From Rostratula benghalensis (taxonomy: Eukaryota > Chordata > Aves > Charadriiformes > Rostratulidae): a stretch of DNA of 64,000 bases. Location of the stretch: positions 668,075-732,074 of the forward strand of contig VXAI01000161.1 of assembly GCA_013399305.1 (NCBI GenBank). The letters run 5' to 3'. The position numbers and the translations under genes are program-made. The notes under the pieces are model-generated. The model did not search any database. It saw only the letters and a list, made by a program, of their open reading frames with translations, and was not told the DNA's origin. Positions 1-11,512 of the stretch are shown in pieces; the stretch's first letter is position 1, and every line of letters starts with the position of its first letter.

Positions 1-664
1 TATTATTTTAATTGTCTTAAGCATTAAAGCAGTTGCTGTTGGGAAATATGTAAATTCAGGCAGCTTAGGAATGTGTCATTGCACGTTTGTCACATTAAGG
101 TAGCAGGACAGAAGAATGCACAATGAAACTAGAACAAAAAAGAGTAAGTAGTCATGGAGTGGTGTGGTGAAAGTTCCAAACCCAAAGAGAAGGATTGATC
201 ACAACCAAAGGCTCTCTTGGCCTACCTTGATTTTGTTTACACATGTCATTTCTTATTCTACCTCATAGCTGACAGTTTTGGGATGAGCTAGAGCACACCC
301 TTCTGTCTGACTTTTGTCTCCAATGATGTAATTGGGCAAGGCTACAAAGGCTTTTTCTGAAACTAGCTGTATTAAAAGTTTTAACTATCCATATGTGTAG
401 TGTCCTGACTATGCAAAATTAGCCTCATCTTATTTTATTATGCTTCTTTTTAGGGAATATCAGGAAATTTGATCCAATATTTACCTGGCTTATTTTCAAT
501 TAAAAAGTTTGCAGAAAATTTAATTTTAAAAATTGTCATGGTGTGAAGCCTACCATAAATCCCTGTACAAGGAAATGAGATCTTGGCTAAATTTACCAAG
601 TCTGACTCAATTAGCTCAGGATGAGCTAGAAAACAAAGAAGCAATAGAGAAATTTTGTCATTTT
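1..664. other. Unassigned AT-rich sequence at left edge
   Basis: No repeat, RNA gene or convincing exon was recognised here. The stretch is AT-rich and low in CpG. Reading frames are short and have no recognisable motif. It ends where the 3' end of a minus-strand CR1 element begins. Confidence 0.6.
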
Positions 665-1755
665 ATAGAATCATAGAATCATTCAGGTTGGAAAAGACCC
701 TTGGGATCATCAAGTCCAACCATCAGCTCCACTCTACAAAGTTCTCCCTTATACCACATCCCCCAACACCACATCTAAACGACTCTGAAACACATCCAGG
801 AATGGGAACTCAACCAATTCCCTGGGCAGCCTATTGCAGGATCTGACCACTCTTCTGGGAAAAATTCTTTCCTAATCTTCAGCCTAAACCTACTCTGTTG
901 CAGCTTGAAGCCATTCCCTCTTGTTCTATTGCTAATTCCCTGTGAGAGGAGACCAGCACCAACCTCTCTACAATGTTCTTTCAAGTAGTTGTAGAGAGGG
1001 ATGAGGTCTCCACTCAGCTTCCTCTTCCTCAAGGTAAACAGTCCCAGCTCCTTCAATCGCTCTTCATAAGATTTGTTTTCCAGGCCCTTCACCAGCTTCA
1101 TTCCCTCCTCTGCACTCTCTCCAGAACCTCAAGATCTCTTTTGTGTTGAGTTGCCCAGAACTGGAGACAATACTCAAGGTGTGGCCTCACTAGTGCTGAA
1201 TCCAGGGGGACAATCACTTCCCTACTTCTGCTGGTCATACGATTTCTAATACAAGCCAGGATGCTGTTGGCTTTCTTTGTCACCTGGGCAGAATGCTGGC
1301 TCATGTTCAGCCACTTGTCAACCAGACCCCCCAGGTCCTTTTCTGCCAGGAAGCTCCAGCCACACTTCCCCAAGCCTGTAGCCATGCATGGGGTTGGTGT
1401 GGCTCAAGTGCAGGACTTGACAATTGGCCTTGCTGAAGTTCATACCATTAACATTGGCCCATCATTCCAATCCATCCAAGTCCCTCTGTAGATCTTCCCT
1501 GCCTTCAAGCAAATCAAGCCTCCCACTTTTTTCAGTTTTTCCAGTTTTTCCTTGAGAATTTTGTAGGGGACGGTGTCAAATGCTTTTTGAAAGTCCAGGT
1601 ATACAGCCTTCCCCTCATCCAATAATCAGGTGATCTTTTCATAGAAAGAGATGAGGTTCATCAGGCAGGACCTGCCTTTCATAAACTCATGTTGACTAGG
1701 CCTTATTCCCTGGTTGTCTATGAGGTGATGTTTGCTGTCTTCACAATCTCATGAC
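665..1755 (-). mobile_element. CR1 retrotransposon, 5'-truncated (about 1.1 kb)
   Basis: This is a CR1 LINE read on the minus strand. On the plus strand it opens with the inverted CR1 3' end (two copies of an ATAGAATC-type unit, then the TTGGAAAAGACC block). Minus-strand translation gives the ORF2 reverse transcriptase in broken frames. Around 1440-1622 is YLDFQKAFDTV, the RT motif holding the first catalytic aspartate. Around 1640-1690 the upstream GRSCL...NLISF block is present, and 775-1385 holds the C-terminal region with LVRPHLEYC and [10 protein letters not shown]. Stops and frame changes show it is dead. The APE endonuclease and 5' UTR are missing, as is usual for CR1. The left edge (about 1745-1755) is approximate. 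The 3' UTR signature matches copies at 15.2 and 18.4 kb, so the three belong to one subfamily. Confidence 0.95.
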
Positions 1756-4217
1756 ATATTGGAGGCTGGTGAAAATGGTGGCAACTGCTAATTGTTGTTC
1801 AATATAGAGCAGTCAGTATGAGTCTCCCGTGCTGCTTGTCTCACCTGTAGCAGAAGAGCAGGCTGTGGCTGTAGGATGTGAAATGTGGCAAGTAAGATTA
1901 AGAACACTTGACTGGATATTGCATCCCTATACTCAATATGTTTAATTAATAAACTCTAGATTTTGTCAGAGTGATGATGTGTGTTTGCAGACACTGCAGC
2001 CCATTACCTCATCACAAGAGTTAACTGCTCTTTAATTACCAAATATTATGGCAAAAGGCTTTTCTTGTCAAACTATTTGCACCTCATGATTTTCTTCTTA
2101 AAGAGAAAGCAGAGCATAAGAGTTTGGGCACAAGGGGGGAGACAAACCAAAACCTGCTCCTGCAGAAAAAAATGGAAAACTCACTGGTTGAAAGAAACAA
2201 GTGTGCAGCTGACAACAGAAGTTGTCTTTTAGAAAAAAATATCTTTCCTTACTCTCGCTACACAGTTTAACTCATCAGCCTGCGTCTGAAACAAAATGTT
2301 AAAAATTCCTATTTTCCACAGGACTGGGAAAAAGAGAGGTACATTAATGCTCAAGATGTTACAAGTCCAGGGCTTTATTCTTTATTATTATTATTATGTT
2401 ATTATTGTTATTATTAAACCACACAAAGAATGGAGAGTGGTGCAGGGAATAGTTCTCTGTTTCTTAACCTTGGGGGGGGGAGGTTTCATATTTTGTAGGT
2501 CCGGAAGCTTTCATGCACTGTATTCTCTTAAAAGACAAAACAATGACCCTACTTCAGTGCTCTTGAAAGCACAAAATGCTATCTGATTATTAGGTAAAGG
2601 TTTTCTGAAAGAGTTCTGCAGGTTCTTTCAAATGCTCTGAAAAGTACTCCTTCCATTCTTCTTTATCTGACTTTATTATATTGCTTTTAGGAACAAATTG
2701 TCCCCAGTGACTAACACGTCAGATGCATTGTTTATTCTGGCAGCCCCAGTACTGCTGGGATCTCAGTGCAGGTATATGGTGTACGTCCACCTGCATGGAT
2801 AAAAAGGTTAATCACAGTACAGTGGCTGTTTACCCTCCAACAATTTCTCCGAGTTATTTGAGACAGAGTAAAAAATAGACTATGATTGAAGTGCATGTTA
2901 TTAGAAACAAGCAGTCAAGATGGCGAGAGGTTATATATCTGAATCCCGTTTTTCTGTCTTCCTCTGGGAAAAGTGGATGTTTTCTACTGTTGTTTTACTG
3001 GACTTGAAAGAAGAAAACCAGCGAAGCTGTCGAATGCCTGCAATAACCACATAGTGAGCATGTGGTTCGAACCTAGAATCTATGTCTGACTTGTTAGTAT
3101 TTCCTATTTTCAGAACTTTTGTTCATATGGATTTTATTCTGTGGTCCTTCATGCTAGGAAATGTTGCATATGATTTTAAGGACCTAAAGCAAAAATTCTT
3201 GGTTTTGCTAATAAGGTGGAAATCTCAGGCAATATTCCCAATTTTATGGTATTTGCTCAAATATGCTATGGTATCTGGAATTCTGGCAGGATCTCCAAAA
3301 CCAGAGAACACAGTGTTTTGTAAGCTTCTTTGTAAAGAGAATTTCTCTGAGACACAACTACAGTTGGCTGATCTTTGGATAGTATCATAGCAATATCCCA
3401 GTTGGCTTTATTTTATTTTCTTCTAAGAATTTCTGTGTGTCTGTACTTTCTCTTCCCACGTTATTCTCTATATCAAAAAAGAGGGGTTTTTTATTTGCTA
3501 ATATTAGTGTAGCTTATTTAACTTTTGTCCTTTTTTTCCCTATTTGCCTGATTTATGATGATTTTCCAAGTACTACAAATTTCTATTTAAACTCAAAGTA
3601 ATCCAAGTTATAGCACTGCATAAATGTTTATTAATACTGTTAAGAATAACAACAAAAGGTAATAAATATTTCACTAGATTTTTTGGGGGGGAGGGGCGAA
3701 TTGCAGTATAGAAAGCAGCAGAAATGTGAACTCTTGACCTTAACGATTTTTTGTGCATGATTATATATATATGATAACAGTTTCAAAATGTGCATCAGGT
3801 ACGATAAATGTCAATAATACATATATCATAAAAATGTTTCAGAGCTAAGCCAAAATATATTTGGTAAGATTAATGAGGTTATTGCCCTGGGTCTTTGCTT
3901 TCTAAATCACGTATTGAAGATCTAGTTAAAACTTATAAAAACATGCAATATAAAAAGATTGTACATGCAGTGTTTTAATTTTGCCATGATAATGTGAAGA
4001 TCATCATTGACATGAGCATTATGACTTTTGTAGAAGAACACATTGTAGAGGTAATGATGCTACACATCTTCTCGCATGCTGTGATGAGAGCTGCAGTGTA
4101 ATTTGTTGCCCTCTTCGTCTTATGAAAATCATACGGTCCAGATTTCACAACTCCTTTTCCGATGTGTTTTTTTCCCATTTTTGTCTTCAGACTCTTCAGC
4201 CTTAAGCCCTAGTCAAT
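1756..4217. other. Unassigned AT-rich stretch with a short TTA repeat
   Basis: About 2.5 kb with no recognisable transposon or exon. It contains a TTA-type microsatellite (2382-2415), a G8 run near 2471 and a G-run near 3683. A 102-codon plus-strand frame at 3082-3390 has no motif I recognise and no evident splice context. Nothing else supports a function. Confidence 0.5.
2382..2415. repeat. Imperfect (TTA)n microsatellite
   Basis: About 34 bases of TTA units, broken twice by a G substitution. It stands alone in non-repeat sequence. Confidence 0.85.
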
Positions 4218-4505
4218 TCACAGAATCACAGAATATCAGGGATTGGAAGGGACCTTGAAAGATCATCCAGTCCGATCCCCCTGCCAGAGCAGGAACACCC
4301 AGATCAGGTCACACAGGAACGTGTCCAGGTGGGGTTTGAATGTCTCCAGAGAAGGAGACTCCACAACCTCTCTGGGCAGCCCCTTCCAGTGTTCCCTCCC
4401 CCTCACTGTAAAGAAGTTTTTTCTCATATTTAAGTGGAACCTCCTGTGTTCCAACTTGTGCCCATTGCACCTTGTCTCATCATTGGCCATCACTGAGAAG
4501 AGCAT
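4218..4505 (-). mobile_element. CR1 retrotransposon, 3'-end fragment
   Basis: The minus strand carries the CR1 3' end (plus strand opens CACAGAATCACAGAAT, then GATTGGAAGGGACCTTG). Minus-strand translation of 4263-4505 shows the ORF2 C-terminus: [29 protein letters not shown] and [10 protein letters not shown]. About 290 bp remain. Homology stops at the GAGAAGAGC block. This 3' tail type matches the CR1 copy at 20.86-21.24 kb. Confidence 0.95.
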
Positions 4506-4805
4506 TCAACAGTCCATACAGAATATTTCTTTATACTCATACCCATCTCCTCTGAAGTCAATGAAGAAATTCCATATGCAGAAATCTGTACCCATCAGTT
4601 TCTTTCCAAACATTAATAAAACACATTTTTACAGTCTACATCCTATGGATTTTTGAAGCCTTCAACTTGGCTTTTTCAACTGTCAAAGCATTCATTTATT
4701 GAGAGAAATGCCCACCAAGTTTTGCTCATGATGGAACAAAGTGAATTGATAAACAAACACACACTCTCAAGTCTTTGCTAGAAGATTCTGCGGTCCTGGA
4801 ACCAG
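4506..4805. other. Unassigned spacer between CR1 and an LTR fragment
   Basis: AT-rich sequence with no recognised element or open frame of note. Confidence 0.45.
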
Positions 4806-5137
4806 TAATGTCCATCAGCCCCAGTTAAACCAAGTTAATTTTCATCATACCAGCTCCTACATTGTTGTGCTTTGGATTTGTGGTTAAAACAGTGTTGGTG
4901 ATATTCCCATATATTGGCTGTCACTGGATATTGGTCACCAACCTCGGTCTCCTTCCTACTCTGCCCTGCCCCCCAACAAAGGCAATTAAGCTGGACCTGG
5001 ACAAGCAGCCCAGAGGGGATATAGCTGTGACAGCTCGGGCCCAAATTGACATTGCATTCCAGAAGATGTCATGCTCAGCAATAAATGCTGAGGGAAAGGA
5101 AGAAAAAGAAGGGTGAGTGGGTAGCAGGGTGGGCATT
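4806..5137 (+). mobile_element. Old avian endogenous retrovirus LTR fragment
   Basis: The block resembles the U3/promoter part of an LTR family I recognise as common in bird genomes. It has, in order, the TGCTTTGGATTTGTGGT-like opening (from about 4868), an AGGGGATATAGCTGTGACAG-like centre (about 5014), an ATTGCATTCCAGAAGATGTC block (5051-5070) and ATGCTCAGCAATAAATGCTG (5071-5090). In better preserved copies this last block holds a CRE-like TGACGTCA and the TATA region; here the CpG has decayed to TG. Homology ends soon after, near 5137. The family name is from memory and no flanking target duplication was found. The 84-codon frame across it is incidental. Confidence 0.7.
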
Positions 5138-5631
5138 TAAAAATGCATTATTTAAATTTTAAATCAGTAAAATATTTATTGAATCAAATTTTAAGCAAAT
5201 CCTACTTGAATTACGAATTACCCTTAAACACAAGTAATTGAATAATTTCTACTGTTTGCTTACAATTTTAAGGGAAGTTGGGAGGGGGGAATGCATTAAT
5301 CAGAGGTGCTCACAGCAGTTGCTATTTTCTCTGTAACTGAGTTATCAGACTTGGAGGAAGCAGTAGCAGGATACAGTTCCTCTAATTGCTTAGTTGTTAG
5401 TATACTTGGTAGCCTGTAGGATTTCAAGGGTGAGCAAAAATAAGGTGATGACAACTATTTCACGCATTTGAAAAGGTGTCTCATATATGGATGGTCACCA
5501 TCCCTAATAGAGCCAACAGCAGGAATTTAAAAATATGAGGAAAAGAGATGCTGTAATAATTCTCTAATATTTTTTTCTTAGCAGCAGAACAGGTCAGAGC
5601 AGCTCTAATTAAGAAATGGAAGAGATGAGCA
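5138..5631. other. Unassigned AT-rich stretch
   Basis: Rich in TTTAAAT-type sequence, with a short G-run near 5282. No element or exon recognised. Confidence 0.45.
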
Positions 5632-6187
5632 TGGCTGCATCAAAAGAAGTGTGCCCAGCAAGGTCGAGGGAAATGATTCTACCTCATCTACTCTACTCTA
5701 CTCTGAGACCCCACCTGGAGTACTGCATCCAGCTCTGCAGTCCTCAGCACAAGAAGGACATGGACCTTGTTGTGCTGAGGACATGGACCTGTTGGAGCCT
5801 GCTCAGAGGAGGGTCAAGGACATGTTCAGAAGGCTGGAGCACCTCTGCTATGAGGGCAGGTTGAGATATTTGAGGTTCAGCACAGAGAGGAGAAGGGAGC
5901 ATTGCCACCTTCCAGTACTTAAAGAGGGCCCACAGGGAACATAGGGACAAACTTTTGAGCAGGGCCTGTCGTGATAGGACAAGGCATAACGATTTAAATA
6001 TAAAGGAGGATACATTTAGTTTACCTGTATGGAAAAAATTTTTACAGTGAGTGTGGTGAAACAGTGGAACAGGTTTCTTGGAGAGGAGGTAGATGCCCCA
6101 TCCCTGGGAACTTTTAAGGTCAGTCTGGTTGGGACCCTGAGCAATCCTTGTCTCATTGAAGATTTCCCTTCTCTTAGCAGAGGTACT
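5632..6187 (+). mobile_element. CR1 retrotransposon fragment with an internal duplication
   Basis: Plus-strand CR1 ORF2 C-terminal region. It runs from a block coding for an ASKEVCPARS-like sequence, through RPHLEYCIQL and the CFRRLEHLCYEGRL-like region, to the GLFEEEV/PSLGTF-like end and part of the 3' UTR. The very 3' tail is missing. Compared with other CR1 copies, one segment carries a 23-bp duplication: GGACATGGACCT occurs at 5756-5767 and again at 5779-5790. The frame is broken and no functional protein can be made. Confidence 0.92.
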
Positions 6188-8360
6188 TAAACTGCAGGCG
6201 TAGGAGTTGGTATACACTGACGTTATTTCTTGGCAAAAATGCCGTGTGAGAAAAACATGTTAAAATGCTGTTGTCAGAATAGTTTTTTACTATGGGCCAT
6301 TTATGAACTTAAATTCTAGTGATAAAAATACAAATTATTTTTGTAAAGTAATTAAGTTATCATATAATATATGTTAATATTTTTTAGGAAGTAGGAGATA
6401 AGTTGCTTTCAAGGAGTAGTTTCTTTTCCAAATGTTTATTGGTTTCTTATTGTCCTTTTGTAGTTCATCTTGATAGAAAGAATTAAGTCTTTAGTGTGGA
6501 ACTGGAACCTGTAAAAGGGAAGTGATGGTGTTACCCAGTCAGTGTGTATTGGGTAAAACTGCGATTGTTTTTGTTTGCTACACAGTCTTTAGTATGTGCA
6601 CTGACAAATATATTTTGCCACAGTTTGAATGATTCCTCAAAGGGAAAAGATTGGCAAAGTTCAATTACCAAATAGGATAGTTAAACTCTAGACAAATGCT
6701 AACTTGCAGGTTGAGAACTTCTAAATAAAACTTCTTAAAATTATTTCCTGAAGCTATTATAAAAAAGGAATAGGCTTATCAGAATTAGATCCTAAGCCTT
6801 TTTTTCCAAAGCATGGATGAATTGCAAAGAAATACATATATATAATTCTCCTCTTTTCATTAAGGCTGATGTCTGACCTGTTTTTAAAGTCCTTTTCTTT
6901 TTTCATTGTGAGTTAGAAATTGCTTTATCTTTTCATATTGGATCTGTTATGTGTGCAATATTGTGTGTTTCTGATGGACAGAACTCACAGAAACAAAATA
7001 AATTTTACTATGGCTGTAAAATTTTGCCATTTTAGTTTTTAGTAAAATTTGGGGGGGTTGTGTTATTTGATCTCTCCATCCTTATTCTCGCTTTAACTAC
7101 TGGGACACAATTCCTTGCCTGTCATAGGCTATATAGACACTGATTTGTATTTATTCAAATCACAGCTTAGAAAATTACATGCATATGAAATTTCAGGTAA
7201 CCTTGAATTTTCGTAGGCTGTGCATTTCATGGGATTAATGAAAGAGGATAAACAGGGGAATACTCAAGCTTACATTTATTATTTTTATATATTTCTATAT
7301 TACTAACTTGCAATGTTTATACATAATCAAATCATTTTAACATTATTCCAGCAGTGCAATTTGGAGGAGGGAAAATAGTTCCATTGTAATAACAATTTAT
7401 TTTAATTAAATTGTTATTTTAGGGGTGGGGGGTGGGGGTGGGATTAAGGCAATGAAATGAACTTTTAGAAATATTTTAAGGTTCATTTCCTATTGGAGAC
7501 TACTCTTTAAGGATTAGATTGTAATAAAATAAGGTTTGGGATGCTGTTTCTAGCCTGACTGTTTTATGGTACATGAAAATAGAATATTAAGTTGTCTCCA
7601 CCTTTAATGTCCTTAATTTTTCCCTGTGTGCTGCTGATTGTCACCTTTGGCTCAGCCTATGTATCAGGAAAATACTAAGACCGATCTTTAGAGAGTTTTA
7701 GGCCACAGGTGGGAAAGAGTCCACAGGATATCACAGCCAGAAGACAGGCCTAGCCTTGCATTCTCCAGTTGCAGTTCTTGTTCTGAGCAGATTTGAGATT
7801 ACGCTGCTGCTGTGTGTGCTTCTAAAAGATAATATTTAGACTCTGTGGGAACAACGAGTTTGCTTTTAAGCACTCGCAGAAATCAGGATATTTGTTGTGT
7901 TGAGAATCAGGACATAAAATTTCCTGCCCCACAGTTTCAGTGAACTGTATTCTTTTTTGCTGTCGTTCACAGGGGTGACTTTTTACTATCCTCAGAATTG
8001 AAATGGCTCCATATATTGTGGGGATATTTCGGGGGGAGTTTTTGTTTGTTTGTTTGTTTGTTTGGCTGGGTTTTAAACCTTCAGAGAATTGGTGCTTTTT
8101 CACAAGGGAAACTTTAGACGTCGTCAGAATTAAAGGGGGAAGGGACAGAATCAACCCCAAAAAAGAAAAGAAAAAAAAAAAAAGATCTAGTCTTCCATTG
8201 TCTCATTTCTTGCAGTAGAAACCTAGTTTCACTCAAATTTACTCCAGATTTAGTTTTCTTTCATTACCAGGACTAGTTAACTGGAGCTTGAAGTGGTGAT
8301 GCTAGTAGACCTTAATCAGTGCAAAGAGAAGAGTATGAGTTGACTTTTGGATGATAAAAT
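6188..8360. other. Unassigned AT-rich stretch with simple repeats
   Basis: About 2.2 kb with no recognised transposon or exon. It holds a G-rich run (7423-7442), a (TTTG)n microsatellite (8041-8064) and an A-rich run near 8161-8183. Confidence 0.5.
8041..8064. repeat. (TTTG)6 microsatellite
   Basis: Six tandem TTTG units directly after a G6 run. It is one of several T/G-rich islands in the window. Confidence 0.85.
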
Positions 8361-8399
8361 GTCATAGAATCATAGAATGGTTTAAGTTGGAAGAGATGT
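8361..8399 (-). mobile_element. Very short CR1 3' tail
   Basis: Only about 39 bases: two tail units (TCATAGAATCATAGAATGG) followed by TTTAAGTTGGAAGAGATGT. This is the minus-strand CR1 3' terminus with nothing upstream. It is either an extremely truncated insertion or the remnant of a deletion. The tail motif is diagnostic even at this length. Confidence 0.85.
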
Positions 8400-9247
8400 C
8401 TGCTTTCTCTGTTATTTAATTTTTAATTTAATCTTTTTAAGAAATCAAAATGTTTAACAGGAACTTAGAAATATGTGTTTGCAATTCTATGGTTCTTTCA
8501 GAATCAGGCTAGTGATGACCTCTCGCTTGAGATCTTAAAAATATTCTATTTCATATTCTATATTCACTCATTTCCCATAGTTCACACAGAAATTTTGAAA
8601 GCACCTCGACAAGCAATTACTCAAATAAATGTTGTATGATACATAATTGTGGCGAAACGTTACATTGAAAACCTATTTCCACAGTTCTCTGAAGCCTCTG
8701 AGACAAGGATAGGATTAAAAGGAAACCATAAGGATCGAAAAGTATAATATAACTGATTAGGTCAGGCCATTTATTTGTATTGTCTGTCTTCTATAACATT
8801 CTATAAATGTCAGTTATGATGCTATATAAATGGTAATAGCTTTTAAAGGCCTCATACAAAGCTACGGAGCATGATTTTGGAGAAATGAATATTCATACAT
8901 TTTTATTCCAGTTCATTGGTTTTCTGAAGCAAAAAGTCATGATTAATCATCCAGAAATATTGTAAATTACTTATCATGTTTAGAGCTGCACAAACTTTCT
9001 CTCAAGTGAAAAAAAAATATCTTGGATATTACTGGAGTTAGTGTTCAAGGTAATGAAGCTGTATTGTATTCCCTAATTGTAAACACTCTGGTTTTGAAAA
9101 AAATGAGCAAGAGCTTTTCTAGAGAAGTTTTTATGAAAAAAAAAAAAAAAAAAAAAAAAAAGAATTGCAAGATTTATAAATGATCATTTGCAACAACAGA
9201 AGGAAAACTCTAAGCAATGCATTAAATCAGTCAAAAATATAAACATA
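8400..9247. other. Unassigned AT-rich stretch ending near a long A-tract
   Basis: No recognised repeat family or exon. It contains an uninterrupted A26 at 9136-9161. Confidence 0.45.
9136..9161. repeat. A26 homopolymer
   Basis: Twenty-six consecutive adenines after TTTTTATG. No gene-like sequence was recognised just upstream, so there is no support for a processed-transcript tail. Confidence 0.9.
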
Positions 9248-9829
9248 CTACTTTCTATTCTGCTCTCTCCCAAATGAATCAAGTTGGTTCAATCTTTGGT
9301 ACCAAATTTCTTTCAATCTGCATACAGTCTGAGAACTGAGAATGTGTAGGACATCCTTTATGCAAAAACGAATGCACAAAAAGGAATTATTTGATTCAAG
9401 CATAAGATTGGAGGGGCGGGGAAATCGATAGGTTAAGCTTCCTTGTAGAACAAACTTAAAACCTAAAGTCTTCAGTGAAAACAGTGGACTAGACAGATCT
9501 AACACACACATAGACCATTGAAAAATTACTTGAAGCTGCTGCTGCCAAAAACGTCTCTGGAAACACTGTATCTCAAAAGCCTTTGGCCTAAATAATCTCA
9601 TAAAGTCGAGTGAAAAGTCCTGGAGTTTTCTATAAACCTGTCTGTCCGCATACATGTGCGGCACTTCATTCAGCTGGCAGGCGGTTTGATCAATACCCGA
9701 GTCAGAGAGATTCAGAGATCTGAGCCTTTTCATTGTCCCCTTTCTGCGGTAGTGATGAGCCTGGTATAAATGTGTACAGAAAGATGGATGGGAGAGAAGT
9801 GTGGCACAGGTAGAGTTATTACTCCCCAT
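9248..9829 (-). other. 193-codon open frame of unknown status
   Basis: A minus-strand frame runs from an ATG at 9829 to a TAG at 9248 (193 residues, starting MGSNNSTCATLL). No domain, signal peptide, membrane segment or catalytic motif is recognisable. The residues are mixed, with several Gln, Phe, Leu and Cys. The frame stays open only about eight codons upstream of the ATG. It is unusually long for AT-rich non-coding DNA, and the stretch has around ten CpGs while its flanks have almost none. It does not resemble the CR1 or LTR families nearby. It could be a chance frame in a CpG-richer conserved element, part of a non-coding RNA exon, or a real small exon or ORF. Confidence that it is translated is low. 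Confidence 0.2.
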
Positions 9830-10758
9830 TAACCTTTTCCAGGAGAATTTCAGATCTCAGCAAGAGAACAGGCTCCAGCTTAATGTTGACCTAGAATTCC
9901 TGTGGTAGTAACACTGAGATGAAGCAGTGGATTGAAAACTATCACCCAGAGCTTGTGGTCCTGTTTTTAACTGTTAAATACCTACCAGCATGTATGCTGT
10001 TACATTACATTCAAAGGGGTGGATCAAATTCCCATTGAAATCCTCAGAAAGTCTCCTATACGTTCCAGTGGGAGTTAGTTCAGACCAATAGCATATCCAT
10101 CAAATTCCACCAAAAGCAATCTTCCACGTACTCCTGGAGTACCAAACCTTCAGGAAATAGAAAATATTGGCACTTAAAATTAATTGGTTTCTCATTAGCA
10201 GGATTTGTTCAATAAAAACAGACACACACTGTCAGAAGCTTAATCACCGTTCTTCTCCTTCTTCTATATTAAAAAACAAATATTTTGAATGGCATAAAAC
10301 TTAATAAGGCTCTAGATATAGCAAAGTAGAAACACAATGCACAAATCTTGTCCTGTAAATTGATTCTTGACCCTTCATATGACTGCTGGCATCCTATAAT
10401 TTTCTTGTTCCGTTCATCCTGAATGGTATACCTCACACAGAAACCACAAAATTATGAATGCTTCAGAGAACTCTAATATAACTATCTCAATTAATTCCAA
10501 CAAATAGAGAACATGTATCTTAACTGGCAACTGAAATTCTTACCTAATAAATCTTATCTGACCTGGGGAAGACGCGCATCCTCCTAGGTTTTTTGCAGAA
10601 AAGACATCTAATATAAACTAATCTTACTTTAAGTTTTCTCAGCAATTAAATCACAGAGAGACACTTTCAGGGATAGTTCCTCCCACTTTCCACAGAAACA
10701 TAGGAAAGGGTGAATCTCTCTAAAGCTGAGTGACTTACATCTCTCACTTCTCACTGCA
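9830..10758. other. Unassigned sequence
   Basis: No repeat or exon recognised before the LTR at 10759. Confidence 0.45.
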
Positions 10759-10895
10759 TGTCATGGTTTCAGCCAAAATTACCAAAACTAGACTGACAGA
10801 TGGTCCTTCCTCACCCCAAAAAGAAAGGAGAGGAAGACAGAAGGATATTTACAAGTTTAGAATGAACTAAAATACTTTAATGAAGTATTAATACT

Positions 10896-11025
10896 AAAAA
10901 TAAAATAAAATAAAATAAAATAAAATAAAATAAAATAAAATAAAATAAAATAAAATAAAATAAAATAAAATAAAATAAAATAAAATAAAATAAAATAAAA
11001 TAAAATAAAATAAAATAAAATAAAA
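10896..11025. repeat. (TAAAA)25 pentanucleotide microsatellite inside an LTR
   Basis: From 10901 to 11025 there are 25 uninterrupted TAAAA units, preceded by an A-rich lead. The sister LTR at 60.5 kb has only A-rich sequence at this position (AAAATTAAAACAAACAAAC), so the array expanded after the copies diverged. A reading frame across it (10877-11131, minus) merely translates the repeat. Confidence 0.97.
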
Positions 11026-11180
11026 GAAATGAAATAGATACAATATATATAAAATCATACCAAGTTCCTAGAACGATGATTACGTCACCAGGAGGCATCA
11101 GAAAAAATCCCAAACTGGACTTGGTGACCAACAGGAGCTGGATTCAAGATCTGGAGTCAGGAACACATGGATCCCTCAGG

Positions 11181-11187
11181 TTTTATA
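11181..11187 (-). promoter_or_regulatory. LTR TATA box, copy 1 (minus strand)
   Basis: TATAAAA on the minus strand within CAGTATAAAACC, aligned with the box at 60756-60762. Confidence 0.55.
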
Positions 11188-11512
11188 CTGAGCATGATGT
11201 GGATGGGATGGAAAATCCTGTTGGTCAGTTTTGGGTCACCTGTCCTGTCTGCCTCTTCCTACAGGTGTGAACCCTGTACCTTTTTCCTCCACCCTCCAAC
11301 GGAGCAAATAACAGAATTCCCTGCCCTTGGTTGTTCTAGCAATAAGGATAAGCAAGGGCCTCTCTGAACCATTCCTTGGTATAATCAGGTCTTATCTGAT
11401 TATAATGAGAAAGAACAGTTTCTGAACAATCTGCTGTTAATTTCAGAGTTTAGTTAGTTAGAAGAGGCCCAGAGAAAAAGTAAAATTACTAAACAGTTTA
11501 ATCTGTATTTTG

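Larger units (their letters stand above)
10759..11512 (-). mobile_element. Avian ERV LTR, copy 1 (minus strand)
   Basis: Plus-strand reading opens TGTCATGGTTTCAGCC, the reverse complement of an LTR 3' end. It then follows the same order of blocks as the copy at 60341-61087: ACTGACAGATGG, AGAATGAACTAAA, the CCAGGAGGCATCAG region, and TTCTAGCAATAAGGATAAGC. On the minus strand, a TATAAAA box lies at 11181-11187 and an ATTAAA-type poly(A) signal near 10875-10880, so transcription would run leftward. Internal differences from copy 2 include the (TAAAA)25 array and a missing segment of roughly 100 bp before the TATA box. The right edge is where similarity to copy 2 fades; the true LTR end and target duplication were not found. 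No internal viral genes are adjacent, so it is a solo or truncated LTR. Confidence 0.8.

Noticed and set aside
1098..1622. Minus-strand frames with reverse-transcriptase-like motifs as a live gene
   Set aside because: They are separated by frameshifts and stops within a 5'-truncated CR1 copy.
9136..9161. A26 tract as the tail of a processed pseudogene
   Set aside because: No gene-like sequence or target duplication recognised next to it; CR1 tails are not poly(A).
10877..11131. 84-codon minus-strand frame rich in repeated Phe/Ile/Leu/Tyr
   Set aside because: It is the translation of the (TAAAA)25 microsatellite.
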